From Bryobacterales bacterium (GTDB lineage: Bacteria > Acidobacteriota > Terriglobia > Bryobacterales > UBA6623): a stretch of 44,259 nt of DNA. Position numbers and translations under genes: made by a program. Below, piece by piece: positions 1-7,766 of this stretch; positions within the stretch are counted from its first letter, which is position 1, and every line of letters begins with the position of its first letter. The DNA lies in assembly GCA_028819575.1 (NCBI GenBank), contig JAPPLB010000127.1:1-44259 (forward strand), written 5' to 3'. Under the pieces are notes generated by a model. The model was given only the letters and a program-made list of their open reading frames with translations. It searched no databases and was not told the DNA's origin.

Positions 1-55
1 TCCTGGCGGCCGTATCGCGTGCTTCGACCGTCGGGTGGTGAGAAATGCAGGTTAG
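1..55 (+). repeat. Family 1 repeat, right end, cut by window edge
   Basis: This is the right half of the interspersed inverted-repeat element that recurs at 4655, 5004, 8715, 13145 and 14905. It reads through the conserved segment GCTTCGACCGTCGG into the terminal inverted repeat GTGGTGAGAAATGCAGG and ends at TTAG. The rest lies outside the window. It sits directly upstream of mutM, so it may be part of that gene's leader. Confidence 0.85.
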
Positions 56-95
56 GTCTCCTGCTTCATCGCCGCGCCGTGCGCAAACGACTGAC

Positions 96-914
96 GTGCC
101 TGAGCTCCCCGAGGTGGAAACGATCATTCGCGGAATGGCGAAGCGGGTTGTGAACCGCCGCATCCTCGATGTCGATTTCCGTGAGCCGCGCACGGTTGTC
201 GGTGATCCGGAAAAGACGGCGCGGCGCTTGCGCGGACAGTTCATCCGAGGCATCCGGCGGCACGGGAAATACATCGTTTTCGAGCTCGAGAACGAACGGC
301 CTACTCCTCCGCGGCAGTGCTGTCTGGTCGTCCATCTGCGCATGTCCGGCAACTTCGTCCTCGACGGCGAGCCGGGACCGTATACCCGAGTGGTCGTCGA
401 GTTGGAAGGCGGCCCGGCGATGGTGTTTCACGACATCCGGAAGTTCGGGCGCTGGCAGGTGTCGGACGGATTGCCGGCGCGGCTGCGGGAGTTGGGGCCG
501 GAACCGTTGGAGATTGGCGAAGACGAGTTCGTCAAGAAACTCCGCGGCCGGCGGGCGATGGCCAAGGCGCTGCTGCTCAATCAGGAGTTCCTGCGGGGGC
601 TGGGCAATATCTATGCGGATGAGTCGCTCTTCCGAGCGCGCATCCATCCGCGAGCCATTACGTCTCGCATCAGTCCGCGGCGGGCGGCGCGGCTCCATCG
701 GGCGATCCAGGAGGTTCTCACCGACGCCATAGCCCAGGGTGGGTCGACCATCAACAATTACGTCAACAGCGAGGGAGTGCAGGGCTACTTCCAGTTGAGC
801 ACGGCAGTCTACGGAAAGGCGGGAAACGAGTGTCCTGCGTGCGGCAGAGCGATCCTGCGGATTATCGTCGCGAGCCGCAGCACCCACTACTGCGGACGTT
901 GCCAGCGCGCTTGA
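96..914 (+). CDS. mutM: Formamidopyrimidine-DNA glycosylase (Fpg/MutM)
   Basis: Bifunctional DNA glycosylase/AP lyase that removes 8-oxoguanine and other oxidised purines in base-excision repair. The GTG at 96 is chosen as start because the processed protein must begin with the catalytic proline: the sequence reads (V)PELPEVETI, giving Pro2 and Glu3. An upstream in-frame ATG at 45 lies inside the repeat and would bury that proline. Lys58 (HGKY) matches the conserved lysine of the N-terminal domain. The C-terminal zinc finger has Cys246, Cys249, Cys266 and Cys269, with the finger arginine at about 261. The length of 272 residues is normal for the family. No operon partner is evident; the next gene follows after about 100 bp. 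Confidence 0.96.
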   Translation: MPELPEVETIIRGMAKRVVNRRILDVDFREPRTVVGDPEKTARRLRGQFIRGIRRHGKYIVFELENERPTPPRQCCLVVHLRMSGNFVLDGEPGPYTRVVVELEGGPAMVFHDIRKFGRWQVSDGLPARLRELGPEPLEIGEDEFVKKLRGRRAMAKALLLNQEFLRGLGNIYADESLFRARIHPRAITSRISPRRAARLHRAIQEVLTDAIAQGGSTINNYVNSEGVQGYFQLSTAVYGKAGNECPACGRAILRIIVASRSTHYCGRCQRA

Positions 915-1014
915 AGACATGAAAGCCTCGTGTCACTTGATTCGGGAAGCGACTCGCCTCCCGATCCGGCAAGCCTGGACGTTACCCAAAATGCAGGTTA
1001 GGATGAACTCACTG

Positions 1015-2358
1015 ATGCGACGCGTACTCGGATGGGTGCTGCCGGCGGTGTTGCTTGCCGCGTGCGCCCCGGATCCCGGGGACCGGATCTTTCCTTACCC
1101 CTACCAGGTGTCGGACCTCGATAACGGTCTGCGGGTCGTGACCGTCGAGACCGGCTATCCCGAGGTGGTGGCGCTCTACATCGTCGTCAACGTGGGCTCG
1201 CGCAATGAAGTCGAGCCGGGCCGCACCGGATTCGCTCATCTGTTCGAGCACATGATGTTTCGCGGCACGAAGAACTTCCCGCCCGAGCGATGGGAAGCCA
1301 TCATGCAGGACGCCGGCGCCGAGACGAACGCCTACACGAGCGACGACCGCACCGTATATCACGCCGTCTTCTCGAAAGAGGACCTGGAACCCATACTGGA
1401 GCTCGAGGCCGACCGTTTCCGGAATCTGGAGTATTCCGAGGAAGTGTTCCGCACCGAGACCCGCGCGGTGCTCGGCGAATACAACAAGAACTTCGCCAAC
1501 CCGATGCGCAAGCTCGATGAGATCGTGCGGAAAACGGCGTTCACCAAGCACACCTACCGTCACACGACGATGGGGTTCATCGAGGATGTCGAGAACATGC
1601 CCGCCATGTACGACTACGGGCTGAAATTCTTCGACCGCTATTACCGGCCGGAGTACACCACGGTGTGCATTGTGGGCGACGTGCCGGAAGACGCGTTATC
1701 GCTGGTCCGGAAGTACTGGGGCGGCTGGGAGCGGGGGAGTTACGAGCCGGAAATCCCTGTCGAGCCCCCCCAGGATGGGCCCAGGACCGTCGACGAAGGT
1801 TTCCACACGCCCACGTTGCCGATCGTCGCGGTCTCCTACCATGCGCCGGCCTACGACGACGAGGTCAACGATTCGGCCGTGCTGGACGTGATCTCCTACT
1901 ACGCCTTTTCCGAGAACTCCGATCTCTACAAGAAACTGGTGGTCGAAGAGCAGAAGGTCGATGCGATGTTTCCCGCCTACTATGACCACCGCGATCCCTA
2001 TCTGTTCTCAGTGGTCGCTCGGGTCAAAGAGGCGAAGGACACCGCGTATGTCCGGGATCAGATCCTGGCGGCCATCGAGCAGCTTCGCGATGAGCCGGTG
2101 CCCGCGCAGCCGCTCGAGGACGTGAAATCCCACCTGCGGTACGACTTCGCCCTCAGCATGAACAGCACTCCGGCCATCGCGTCGACATTGGCCCATTTCG
2201 TCAACATGCGCGGCAGTCCGGAGACCATCAACAAGCGCTACGCGCTCTACCAGGGCGTCACCGCCGCCGACGTGCAGCGCGTCGCGAAGCAGGTTTTCGT
2301 GGAGAATGAGCGCACGATCGCGACGCTGCGGCACGATCCGCAAGGAGGCGCCGACTGA
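1015..2358 (+). CDS. M16 family zinc metallopeptidase, catalytic subunit (lipoprotein)
   Basis: Pitrilysin/processing-peptidase-like protease. The inverted zinc motif HLFEH (His75, Glu78, His79) is intact, with a conserved downstream ETRAVLGEYN segment that should hold the third zinc ligand. The N-terminus is a lipoprotein signal ending in LLAAC, so the protein is probably exported and membrane-anchored. ATG 1015 is preferred because AGGA lies about 11 bp upstream; ATG 1003 and 919 are in frame but give longer leaders. Its stop overlaps the next start (TGATG), so it is translationally coupled to the second M16 gene. Family knowledge: bacterial M16B enzymes often work as heterodimers of one active and one inactive chain, which is what this pair looks like. 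Confidence 0.93.
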   Translation: MRRVLGWVLPAVLLAACAPDPGDRIFPYPYQVSDLDNGLRVVTVETGYPEVVALYIVVNVGSRNEVEPGRTGFAHLFEHMMFRGTKNFPPERWEAIMQDAGAETNAYTSDDRTVYHAVFSKEDLEPILELEADRFRNLEYSEEVFRTETRAVLGEYNKNFANPMRKLDEIVRKTAFTKHTYRHTTMGFIEDVENMPAMYDYGLKFFDRYYRPEYTTVCIVGDVPEDALSLVRKYWGGWERGSYEPEIPVEPPQDGPRTVDEGFHTPTLPIVAVSYHAPAYDDEVNDSAVLDVISYYAFSENSDLYKKLVVEEQKVDAMFPAYYDHRDPYLFSVVARVKEAKDTAYVRDQILAAIEQLRDEPVPAQPLEDVKSHLRYDFALSMNSTPAIASTLAHFVNMRGSPETINKRYALYQGVTAADVQRVAKQVFVENERTIATLRHDPQGGAD

Positions 2359-3836
2359 TGCGGCGCTCCTTGCTGGCCGGATGTCTCCTTGCCGCGAACG
2401 TCGTCGCGGCGCCGCCTGAGTTGTTGAAGCAGCCGAACGATTCGCCGCTGGTCACCTTCCGCATCCTCTTCCGGACCGGGGCGGCGTTCGATACCGAGGG
2501 CAAGGAGGGCGCCGCCGCCCTGACGGCCGCAATGCTCTCCAAAGCCGGAACGAAGGACAAGAGCTACGACGAGATCGTCGAGGCCCTGTTTCCGATGGCG
2601 GCTTCGGTGAACGCGCAGGTCGACAAGGAAATGACGGTCTTCGTGGGGACCACCCATGCCGAGAACCTCGAGAAATACTACGAACTTCTGCGGTCGATGC
2701 TGCTCGAACCGGGCTGGCGGGAGGACGATTTCCGCCGCCTCAAGGACGAGGCCAGGAACTACCTGCGGATCCAGCTCCGCAGCAACAACGAGGAAGAGTT
2801 GGCCAAGGAGTATCTGTTCCTCAAGGTCTTCGCGGATCATCCCTACGGTCATCACACGGCCGGCACGGTTGCGGCGCTCGACCGTCTTTCCATCGATGAT
2901 CTGAAGTCGTTCCATGAGAGGTTCTACCTGCAGGGGAACCTCGTGATCGGCCTTGCGGGCGGCTATCCCGAGGGCTTCCCCGAACGCGTGCGGGACGACT
3001 TCATGAAGCTGCCGGAAGGAGCAACGGGAACGGACCCCATCGCTCTGCCGCCCTCGCCGAAGAAACTGCGGATTCGGATCATCGAGAAGGACACTCGCGG
3101 GACGCACGTCGCCCTGGGGTTTCCGATCCCTGTGAATCGATCCCACAATGACTGGCCGGCGCTCAAGTTGGTGCAGTCCTATTTCGGCCAGCACCGCTCC
3201 AGCAAGAGCTACCTGTTTCAGAGGATTCGCGAGATCCGCGGGATGAACTACGGCGACTATGCCTACATCGAGTATTTCCCGCGCGGCATGTTCCAGTTCA
3301 AGCCCGACCCGAACCTTGCGCGCAGCCGGCAGATCTTCCACATCTGGATCCGCCCCGTCGAGCCGCAGAACGGGATGTTTGCGCTGCGGATTGCCCTGTA
3401 CGAGTTGAACAAGCTCGTCCACAACGGGATCACGGAAGAAGATCTCGAGGCCACGCGGCGCTTCCTGGGGAAGTTCGTGAACCTGCTCACCCAGACCCAG
3501 AGCGAAGAGCTGGGCTATGCGCTGGACAGCCGGTTCTACGGAATCGCGCCGTTTCGCGGCTATGTGAAGAACGCTTGGGCCGGATTGACCCTGGACGACG
3601 TGAACGCCGTCATCCGGAAGTATCTGCGGTCCACCGATCTCGATATCGTCATCATCACCAGGGATGCCGCCGCCATGCGCAACGCGATCCGGACGGGCCG
3701 CCCTTCGACGATCGAGTACGTGTCCCCGCCTCCGCAAGAGATTCTCGATGAAGACAAGGTCATCGGGCGCTATCCGCTGGACGTGGGGAGCATCGAGATC
3801 GTGCCGGCGGAGAGCATATTCGAAGGCGAAAGCTAG
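2358..3836 (+). CDS. M16 family peptidase homologue, non-catalytic subunit
   Basis: A second M16-fold protein of 492 residues with an N-terminal signal peptide. The HxxEH motif is absent: the equivalent segment reads AAALTAAMLSKAGT. The C-terminal half carries an RIREIRGMNYGDYAY stretch, the R/Y pair typical of M16B partner subunits that bind substrate. The ATG overlaps the stop of the catalytic gene by one base. Inference: the two products form one periplasmic protease complex. What it degrades cannot be read from the sequence. Confidence 0.9.
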   Translation: MRRSLLAGCLLAANVVAAPPELLKQPNDSPLVTFRILFRTGAAFDTEGKEGAAALTAAMLSKAGTKDKSYDEIVEALFPMAASVNAQVDKEMTVFVGTTHAENLEKYYELLRSMLLEPGWREDDFRRLKDEARNYLRIQLRSNNEEELAKEYLFLKVFADHPYGHHTAGTVAALDRLSIDDLKSFHERFYLQGNLVIGLAGGYPEGFPERVRDDFMKLPEGATGTDPIALPPSPKKLRIRIIEKDTRGTHVALGFPIPVNRSHNDWPALKLVQSYFGQHRSSKSYLFQRIREIRGMNYGDYAYIEYFPRGMFQFKPDPNLARSRQIFHIWIRPVEPQNGMFALRIALYELNKLVHNGITEEDLEATRRFLGKFVNLLTQTQSEELGYALDSRFYGIAPFRGYVKNAWAGLTLDDVNAVIRKYLRSTDLDIVIITRDAAAMRNAIRTGRPSTIEYVSPPPQEILDEDKVIGRYPLDVGSIEIVPAESIFEGES

Positions 3837-3897
3837 CCCGCCGCCTCAGTGGCGTTGTGAGCGTAAGGACCGGCGGCATCCCGGCCGGCCTGTATTT

Positions 3898-4308
3898 CTA
3901 TGCCGGCTGGCCCGCGAGCGTCCGTAACGGAACCGCCACGTCTGCGGCGCCGCGCAGAACCGCCTTGTCCGGAGTGGCCAAAGGAACGCCCAGGGCCCGA
4001 GCGAGCGCGACGAACTCGGCATCGTAGGCAGTCAGGCCGCACTCCAACGCGACATCGATCACCTGTTGTCCGGACACGCTGGCGATACGGTCCGCCAGAA
4101 CGGCAGCAGCATCGTCGCTCATCGCTTTGGCCTGCTCCGGGGTTACCGCGCCCCGCCGCACGAAGCCGACCAGGACGTTGTGCAACTCACTCATGAGGAT
4201 GCGGGGTGCCGCCCACTCGGTCTCCCGCTCGAACAACCGGGCCGCGTCGGCGCCCTCCGCTCCGCCCACTACCAGGCGCACCATCACGTTCGTGTCGACT
4301 ACGATCAC
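3898..4308 (-). CDS. vapC: PIN-domain ribonuclease toxin (VapC-like)
   Basis: A 136-residue PIN domain protein with the acidic residues expected of a Mg-dependent RNase: Asp5 in VVDTN, Glu in SELHN, Asp in AYDAEFVALA and Asp in TPDKAVL. The start is GTG, and GTGA overlaps the antitoxin stop by 4 bp. It is the toxin of a type II toxin-antitoxin pair that, by family, cleaves tRNA or other structured RNA. Its activity would be neutralised by the upstream gene product. It lies convergent to the M16 operon. Confidence 0.92.
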   Translation of the reverse strand: MIVVDTNVMVRLVVGGAEGADAARLFERETEWAAPRILMSELHNVLVGFVRRGAVTPEQAKAMSDDAAAVLADRIASVSGQQVIDVALECGLTAYDAEFVALARALGVPLATPDKAVLRGAADVAVPLRTLAGQPA

Positions 4309-4547
4309 GGTCGTCCCGTGTTCCGCATCTCTCGTAACGTGTCCTCACTGAGGTCGAGCGGTCCAAGTGTCTCGTTTCGCTTCCGGATGCGATCCAGGAG
4401 AGCCTGCGGGTTGATCGGCTCGGGGCGAACCGACTTCTCCAACCTCGCGAGGATCTCCCCATTCAGGCTGCGGTGGTTCCGTCTCGCGGACGACTTGAGC
4501 TCACGGTGCAGGGGGCCGGGGATTCCACGAAGCGCTATGTCCGGCAA
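4305..4547 (-). CDS. vapB: FitA/VapB-type ribbon-helix-helix antitoxin
   Basis: An 80-residue antitoxin. The N-terminus (PDIALRGIPGPLHRELKSSA) is a ribbon-helix-helix DNA-binding fold of the FitA type, followed by NHRSLNGEILARLE; the C-terminal part should wrap the toxin. Start choice: TTG 4547 is preceded by the strong Shine-Dalgarno GGAGGAGG five bases upstream. A more distal TTG at 4565 is in frame but lies upstream of that Shine-Dalgarno. There is no ATG nearby. It is expected to repress its own promoter through the palindrome just upstream. Confidence 0.88.
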   Translation of the reverse strand: MPDIALRGIPGPLHRELKSSARRNHRSLNGEILARLEKSVRPEPINPQALLDRIRKRNETLGPLDLSEDTLREMRNTGRP

Positions 4548-4569
4548 ATCAGCCTCCTCCGGCAAGTGT

Positions 4570-4599
4570 AATATCAGAATGATATCGTAAAAGTGTCAA
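4570..4599 (-). promoter_or_regulatory. vapBC promoter with overlapping operator palindrome
   Basis: Reading the minus strand, TTGACA (4599-4594) is followed after 18 bp by GATATT (4575-4570), a plausible sigma-70 promoter. A perfect palindrome, ATATCA-GAA-TGATAT (4571-4585), overlaps the -10 box. This is where an RHH antitoxin would bind for autoregulation. The region is AT-rich against GC-rich flanks. Confidence 0.65.
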
Positions 4600-4654
4600 G
4601 CGGCGCTCTGGTTCGGCGACCGGGTCTGGTCGAAAACAGCGCCTTCAGGCTCGG

Positions 4655-4942
4655 CCAGCCTGCCTTTCTCACCACGTGGCGAGGCGAAGTGCGTGAGAGG
4701 GCCGTCAGGACGAGGCGCAAGCCGGGCAGCGGAAAAAGGCGCGCGCAGGCGTACTTTCCGAATCGCCTCCTTTATCCCTCGGGTAACGAAACACGGCCTC
4801 TCCGGTTCACCGGCCATCAGGCATTTCTTCTGGAGCGAACTACGCCCCCGCCCATGGTTTTCACGAATCACGAGACACGAGACACGAATCACGGCCTTTT
4901 ATCGCGTGCTTCGACCGTCGGGTGGTGAGAAATGCAGGTTAG
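4655..4942 (+). repeat. Family 1 inverted-repeat element with family 2 nested inside
   Basis: The left end (GCCTGCCTTTCTCACCACGT, then the GGCGAGGCGAAGTGCG arm) and the right end (GTGGTGAGAAATGCAGG) of family 1 are both present. The central part is replaced by a family 2 element (4788-4900), which makes this copy longer than the others. There is no coding potential inside. With the 5004 copy it fills the 840 bp between vapB and the next gene. Confidence 0.85.
4788..4900 (+). repeat. Family 2 heptamer-ended element (nested copy)
   Basis: A long-form family 2 copy: AACGAAACACGG at the left, the shared core (TTCACCGGCCATCAGGCATT, then a GAGCGAACTACG-like stretch), then GGTTTTCACGAATCACGAG and further 7-bp units (CACGAGA, CACGAAT) ending in CACGGCC. 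It lies within the family 1 copy at 4655-4942. Confidence 0.75.
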
Positions 4943-5003
4943 TCACTACCAAATTGGTGGGGACTGGGCGGGGGCATATATGCGCTACTGAAAGTTCTGA
5001 CTT

Positions 5004-5194
5004 GTCCTGCATTTCTCACCATGTGGCGAGGCGAAGTGCGTGAGAGGGCCGTCAGGACGAGGCGCGAGCCGGGCGGAGGAAAAAGGCGCGCGCAACATGG
5101 CCTTTAAGGTTTTTCACGAATCACGAGTCACGAAACGCGAATCACGGCCTTTTATCGTGTGCTTCGTCCGTCGGGTGGTGAGACATGCAGGCTG
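5004..5194 (+). repeat. Family 1 inverted-repeat element with short family 2 insert
   Basis: The left end CCTGCATTTCTCACCATGTG and the right end GTGGTGAGACATGCAGG are intact. The middle of the standard element is replaced by a heptamer run at about 5106-5149 (CACGAAT, CACGAGT, CACGAAA and related units). This is a second independent case of family 2 sequence inside family 1. Confidence 0.85.
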
Positions 5195-5386
5195 GCCTTC
5201 GTTGCCGTCGTCGCCCTCGCTTCCCTGACGGTGTCGGGTGTGCCTGGCCGGCTTTCCACACGCAAGGAGTGCGGGGTGGCCGCACGGCGCCTGGACCGGT
5301 AGATGCGCGAGGAGATGCAGCAGGGCCGGAGCTTGTGGGCCGGGACGCGCTGACGGCTTCTATGAGCGCGAAAAAGGAGGAGAACG

Positions 5387-5665
5387 ATGGGCGATGAGAT
5401 CGCTGTTGCGGCTGTCATTTTGTCGCTGGGGGCTGTGATCAGCGGGCTGATCCTGAACGGCCAGCGGGCGTTGCGCCTGGATCTGACGGGTCAACGAGGT
5501 GAAATCGCGGGGTTGCGCGGCGAGGTGGCGGGGCTTCGAAGTGAGATCGCGGGGTTGCGTAGCGATCTCCTGGAGGTTCGCAACGAGCTGGATCAACAGC
5601 GCGAGTTCATGGCGCCCCTGAAAGGGTTGCGGGAAGTGATTGCCAGCCGGCAGGCCGCCGGATAG
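5387..5665 (+). CDS. Small membrane protein with heptad-repeat coiled coil
   Basis: 92 residues. The N-terminal hydrophobic helix (about residues 5-24) is followed by a coiled coil of near-identical seven-residue units of the type LRGEVAG/LRSEIAG, then a polar tail. The Shine-Dalgarno AAGGAGG lies 6 bp before the ATG, so it is very probably translated. The layout is a membrane anchor first and the coiled coil outside or inside. The proteins at 10653 and 15086 have the reverse layout, so they are analogous rather than obviously homologous. Function unknown. Confidence 0.75.
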   Translation: MGDEIAVAAVILSLGAVISGLILNGQRALRLDLTGQRGEIAGLRGEVAGLRSEIAGLRSDLLEVRNELDQQREFMAPLKGLREVIASRQAAG

Positions 5666-5737
5666 TGCCCTGGCGGGACGGATGAACAACGACAACGACG
5701 ATTTCTACCTCTTTATTTGGAATCCGATTCTTTGCAT

Positions 5738-5941
5738 ATGGATCGAGTCATGAAAATGCTCGCCGACCTCCGCTACGAGATGATTGACTTGATCGAGAGC
5801 AGCTATGGAAGTGCGGTAGCGGCAGTCGTCTTTTTCGCCAGTTGGGGAGCGCTGACCATGTGGTTCTTACTGTGGGGCTTCTTTCTCGGATGGATTCCCG
5901 CGGCGGTCATGGCGGCCTACATCGGCTACCGTTGTCGCTGA
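5738..5941 (+). CDS. Small hydrophobic protein, unknown function
   Basis: 67 residues from ATG 5738; an alternative ATG at 5750 and an upstream TTG at 5717 are in frame. A short amphipathic N-terminus (MDRVMKMLADLRYEMIDLIE) precedes a hydrophobic region of roughly residues 25-60 that can form two membrane helices. It ends in a basic YRCR tail. There is no clear Shine-Dalgarno. I do not recognise the family. It lies in the same direction as the 5387 gene, 70 bp downstream. Confidence 0.5.
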   Translation: MDRVMKMLADLRYEMIDLIESSYGSAVAAVVFFASWGALTMWFLLWGFFLGWIPAAVMAAYIGYRCR

Positions 5942-6118
5942 TGAGAAACGGAGACGCGCGTTCCCTCAGGCACGCGATGCCTGCTTCGAGATGTGCCATG
6001 ACTCCCGGATCGGAAAGTGGAAATGGCGATTGTGCGCTGCCAACGGCCGGCGGTCGTGTAACTGACGCGTCGGGGCGCATCCGGGAGTGACGGGCTTGCA
6101 GCGTCGGGGGCGAGATCA

Positions 6119-6127
6119 TGGTACACT
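6119..6127 (+). promoter_or_regulatory. Candidate extended -10 promoter for the polymerase operon
   Basis: TGGTACACT is an extended -10 (TGn plus TACACT); no well-spaced -35 is visible. The implied start of transcription near 6134 lies downstream of ATG 6128. This supports ATG 6158 as the true start of the following gene. I see no clear LexA box. Confidence 0.4.
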
Positions 6128-6157
6128 ATGTTCGCTTTTTGTTCGCCATGGGGAGCG

Positions 6158-7402
6158 ATGCGGAAACCGACCCGGCCCGAGCATCTGTACGTCGATTTCG
6201 ACGGCTTCTTCGCGTCCTGCGAGGAGCAGGCGAACCCCCGGCTGTACGGCTGTCCGATCGGGGTCGTACCGTTTGAGGATGCGCGCAACAGTTGCGTGAT
6301 CGCTTCCAACCCGAAGGCCAAGAAGTTCGGCGTCCGGACCGGGGTGGCCATCGACGAGGCCCGCCGGCTGTGTCCCCAGCTCGTTCTCGTGCCGCAGCGG
6401 CCCGATCTGTACGTGCGGACCCAGCAGCGGGTCGTGGCGGCGGTGCTCTCGGTGCTGCCGATCGATGTCGTTTGCTCGATCGACGAGCTGGCCGCCGTTC
6501 TGGAGAGGGGGGACTGTCCCGAAGACGTGGCGGGGCGGATCAAGCGGCGGGTGCGCGAAGCCGTCGGCAAGCGTATCACCTGCTCCATCGGGTGCGCGCC
6601 CAACCGCTGGCTCGCCAAGATCGCCGCGGACATCGACAAGCCGGACGGGCTGACCGTGCTGAGGCCCGGCGACCTGCCGGGCCGGCTGCTCGAGATCGGG
6701 CTGGAGGACTTGCCCGGCGTCGGCCGGCGCATGCGCGCGCGCCTGGAGCGGGCCGGTCTCTCGACGGTCGGGGACTTGTGGAACGACAGCCCCGGCCGGC
6801 TGCGCTCGATCTGGGGCAATGTGGCCGGCGCGCGGTTCTGGTACGCGCTCCATGGGTACGCCGTCGAACCGCCGCCGACCCGGCGCAGCTCCATCGGCCA
6901 CGGCCGGGTGCTGCCCCCGGAGCAGCGCGGCGTTCCGGCCGCCCGGGAGCCGGCGAGGCAACTGGTCGTGAAGGCCGCGCGCCGCTTGCGGCGGGAGGGG
7001 TTTCTCAGCCGGCGTCTGACGCTGTCGGCCGACGGTTTCGATGGGCCGGTCTGGAAGGCGTCGATCACGATTGCCAGGGCGGCGAACGATGACCGGACGT
7101 GCCTGGGCGCTCTGGGTGTTCTCTGGACCGGGCTTGCCGCGGCAAAGCCGCGCGCCGTCCTGTTCCGAATCATGGTGTCGTTCGACCGCTTCGTACCGTC
7201 GGGCGCAGCGCAGCTCGAGCTGCCGTTCGGAGAGCCGGACACCTGGCGCGACAAGGCGAAGAGCCTGAGCGCCGCCGTGGATGCCATCAACAACCGCTAC
7301 GGCCGCACCGTGGTCGGCTACGGGCAGTGCGGCGGCCCGGGCGGCTACTCCGGGGCCAAGATCGCCTTTGGGCGCATTCCCGACTGGGAGGATTTCTGGT
7401 AA
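6158..7402 (+). CDS. Y-family (DinB/UmuC-like) translesion DNA polymerase
   Basis: 414 residues. The palm motif VDFDGFF gives the metal-binding Asp13 and a steric-gate Phe18, and CSIDEL gives Asp109 and Glu110, so the catalytic carboxylates are intact. The thumb region has a helix-hairpin-helix (DLPGVGRRM, about residue 185) and the little-finger domain follows. ATG 6158 is chosen because GGGAG precedes it and the likely promoter overlaps the upstream ATG 6128. It copies across damaged template bases. The C-terminus lacks an obvious clamp-binding motif. The stop overlaps the next start (TAATG). It is not clearly assignable to DinB, UmuC or ImuB, so no symbol is given. Confidence 0.9.
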   Translation: MRKPTRPEHLYVDFDGFFASCEEQANPRLYGCPIGVVPFEDARNSCVIASNPKAKKFGVRTGVAIDEARRLCPQLVLVPQRPDLYVRTQQRVVAAVLSVLPIDVVCSIDELAAVLERGDCPEDVAGRIKRRVREAVGKRITCSIGCAPNRWLAKIAADIDKPDGLTVLRPGDLPGRLLEIGLEDLPGVGRRMRARLERAGLSTVGDLWNDSPGRLRSIWGNVAGARFWYALHGYAVEPPPTRRSSIGHGRVLPPEQRGVPAAREPARQLVVKAARRLRREGFLSRRLTLSADGFDGPVWKASITIARAANDDRTCLGALGVLWTGLAAAKPRAVLFRIMVSFDRFVPSGAAQLELPFGEPDTWRDKAKSLSAAVDAINNRYGRTVVGYGQCGGPGGYSGAKIAFGRIPDWEDFW

Positions 7403-7653
7403 TGCCGCTGCGGTTGGGCGATTACGCCGACGGAGGCTGGTTCTTCATCGCAAGATGCGGGGCCTGCGGCCGCGAGGCGATCCTCGAGCCGGCCGACATC
7501 CTGGCCCGGACGGAAGCGGGAAAAGTGCATCGCGGCATGCTGCTGAGCGATCTCGAGGCGCTGCTGCGCTGCCGGGACTGCCGCGCAAAGAAGGCGTCTC
7601 TCGAAGCGACCGCCCGAATCCGCAAGCAGGCCTTCGTCGGAGGGATGGTCTGA
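7402..7653 (+). CDS. Small zinc-ribbon protein coupled to the Y-family polymerase
   Basis: 83 residues with two CxxC knuckles, Cys19/Cys22 and Cys57/Cys60, spaced as a four-cysteine zinc ribbon; the C-terminus is basic. The ATG overlaps the polymerase stop (TAATG), so the two are co-translated. A longer reading frame extends upstream only as an out-of-frame overlap of the polymerase. I do not recognise the family. Inference: an accessory factor for the polymerase, for example binding DNA or a partner. Nothing in the sequence proves this. Confidence 0.75.
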   Translation: MPLRLGDYADGGWFFIARCGACGREAILEPADILARTEAGKVHRGMLLSDLEALLRCRDCRAKKASLEATARIRKQAFVGGMV

Positions 7654-7703
7654 AACGGCCCAAAGGCCGTGATTGGAAAAAGCCGTGATTCTTGCCCCGA
7701 ACG

Positions 7704-7739
7704 GACTTCGCCTCGTCACTTGGTGAGAGATGCAGGCTA
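7704..7739 (-). repeat. Solo family 1 terminal repeat
   Basis: ACTTCGCCTCGTCACTTGG then TGAGAGATGCAGGCTA is the reverse complement of the family 1 left end with a few changes. No partner end is present. A short heptamer fragment (GCCGTGATT) precedes it at about 7660-7690. Confidence 0.7.
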
Positions 7740-7766
7740 AGCTGTGTTCTTGAGGGGAGGCGCATC

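Noticed and set aside
45-95. In-frame ATG at 45 as start of mutM
   Set aside because: It lies in the repeat and would place residues before the catalytic proline, which must be N-terminal.
2247-3737. Long minus-strand open frame (496 codons)
   Set aside because: Antisense to the second M16 gene; no recognisable domain. High GC creates such mirror frames.
4857-4900. Heptamer runs as CRISPR or tandem satellite
   Set aside because: The units are degenerate, only a few long, and tied to a conserved core scattered through intergenic regions.
5185-5370. Plus-strand open frame between the repeat and the small membrane protein
   Set aside because: It starts in the repeat end, has no Shine-Dalgarno, and its arginine/proline-rich composition is typical of a non-coding frame.
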